Shown here: in pieces, positions 5,567 through 5,967 of the stretch
How positions within the stretch are numbered: the stretch's first letter is position 1
Layout: each line of letters opens with the position of its first letter
Assembly: GCA_021779415.1 (NCBI GenBank)
Contig: JAJYAS010000242.1
Span: 1 to 5,967, forward strand
Length of the DNA stretch: 5,967 bases
Reading direction: 5' to 3'
Source of the DNA: Bacillota bacterium
Lineage (GTDB): Bacteria > Bacillota_B > Desulfitobacteriia > Desulfitobacteriales > Desulfitobacteriaceae
Made by a program: the position numbers and the translations under genes
Notes under the pieces: model-generated
The model's input: only the letters and a program-made list of their open reading frames with translations
The model's database searches: none
Told to the model about the DNA's origin: nothing

Positions 5567-5967
5567 TCAGGAATTCCTGTTAACCGGTACGGGAGGACAG
5601 GGGCTGATTTTAGCTGCCATTATGCTGGCTGAAGCTGGAATCAATGCTGGTCAAAATGTAGTGCAGAGTCAAAGTTATGGTCCCGAGGCTAGGGGAGGTG
5701 CCAGTCGAGCCGAGGTCATTATCGGCAACGAAGCAATTCATTATCCCAAAGTGGAAAAACCGACGCTCGTTTTAACTCTTAGTCCAGAAGCCTACAAGAA
5801 GTATGGCCTAAATCTTACTGAAGACGCGATCCTAGTAGTGGATAGTTCCCAAGTTACAGAAGTCAAACCACGTAGTAAACATCTATATTCTTTGCCCATC
5901 ACCAAAACCGCCCGCACACAACTAGGGTCTGAGCAAAATGCCAATGTCGTGGCCCTAGAGATCGGAA
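5559..5967 (+). CDS. korC: 2-oxoglutarate:ferredoxin oxidoreductase, gamma subunit, 3'-truncated by window edge
   Basis: The first 136 codons are present, and no stop is reached before the right edge. This is the small subunit of the KorDABC complex, whose family fold contacts CoA. It opens with the family signature FLLTGTGGQGLILAA (6-20, GxGGQG at 10-15) and continues with QSQSYGPEARGGASRAEVII (36-55), both hallmarks of the gamma domain of pyruvate/2-oxoacid ferredoxin oxidoreductases. A full KorC is usually around 180-190 residues, so roughly a quarter to a third lies outside. The ATG choice is fixed by the strong ribosome binding site and by the family motif starting within a few residues. 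Nothing in the visible part is broken or unusual. Confidence 0.92.
   Translation, partial: MANQEFLLTGTGGQGLILAAIMLAEAGINAGQNVVQSQSYGPEARGGASRAEVIIGNEAIHYPKVEKPTLVLTLSPEAYKKYGLNLTEDAILVVDSSQVTEVKPRSKHLYSLPITKTARTQLGSEQNANVVALEIG

Overview
The window holds seven genes, all on the + strand and packed almost end to end: a 5'-truncated pruA (delta-1-pyrroline-5-carboxylate dehydrogenase), sucC and sucD (the two subunits of a succinyl-CoA-synthetase-type acyl-CoA ligase), and korD-korA-korB-korC, a four-subunit 2-oxoacid:ferredoxin oxidoreductase best read as the 2-oxoglutarate enzyme. korC is cut by the right edge. I see no RNA gene, mobile element, CRISPR array, convincing promoter or rho-independent terminator. 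The longest non-coding stretch is 42 bases.

The ferredoxin-dependent 2-oxoacid oxidoreductase in place of a lipoamide-type 2-oxoglutarate dehydrogenase points to an anaerobe. Strong purine-rich Shine-Dalgarno sequences (AAGGGAGG, TAAGGAGT, GGGAGGT), moderate G+C and the protein sequences suit an anaerobic Bacillota of the Clostridia, perhaps of the Desulfitobacterium/Desulfosporosinus kind. The genus is a guess from recalled sequences. The pruA protein instead reads like the long P5C dehydrogenase common in Bacteroidota, and pruA looks somewhat more A+T-rich than its neighbours. It may have a different history from the rest.

Layout: 1-1332 pruA 3' part; 1333-1368 short gap with a small hairpin and the sucC ribosome binding site; 1369-2487 sucC (GTG start); 2493-3386 sucD; 3387-3428 gap with the korD ribosome binding site; 3429-3644 korD; 3637-4761 korA; 4754-5566 korB; 5559-5967 korC (partial). 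The three kor junctions all overlap by exactly 8 bases in the form ATGnnTAR plus flanking base, which suggests coupled translation of the complex.

Together the genes can be read as a route from proline or glutamate to succinate. PruA oxidises P5C to glutamate, an enzyme not seen here converts glutamate to 2-oxoglutarate, KorDABC oxidises 2-oxoglutarate to succinyl-CoA and CO2 while reducing ferredoxin, and SucCD turns succinyl-CoA into succinate with ATP formation. The sucCD-kor part could also run reductively to make 2-oxoglutarate. No wholly unknown system is evident. The points worth a second look are the pruA linkage and its possible foreign origin, the departures from canonical sequence in the SucCD pair, and the repeated 8-base overlaps.
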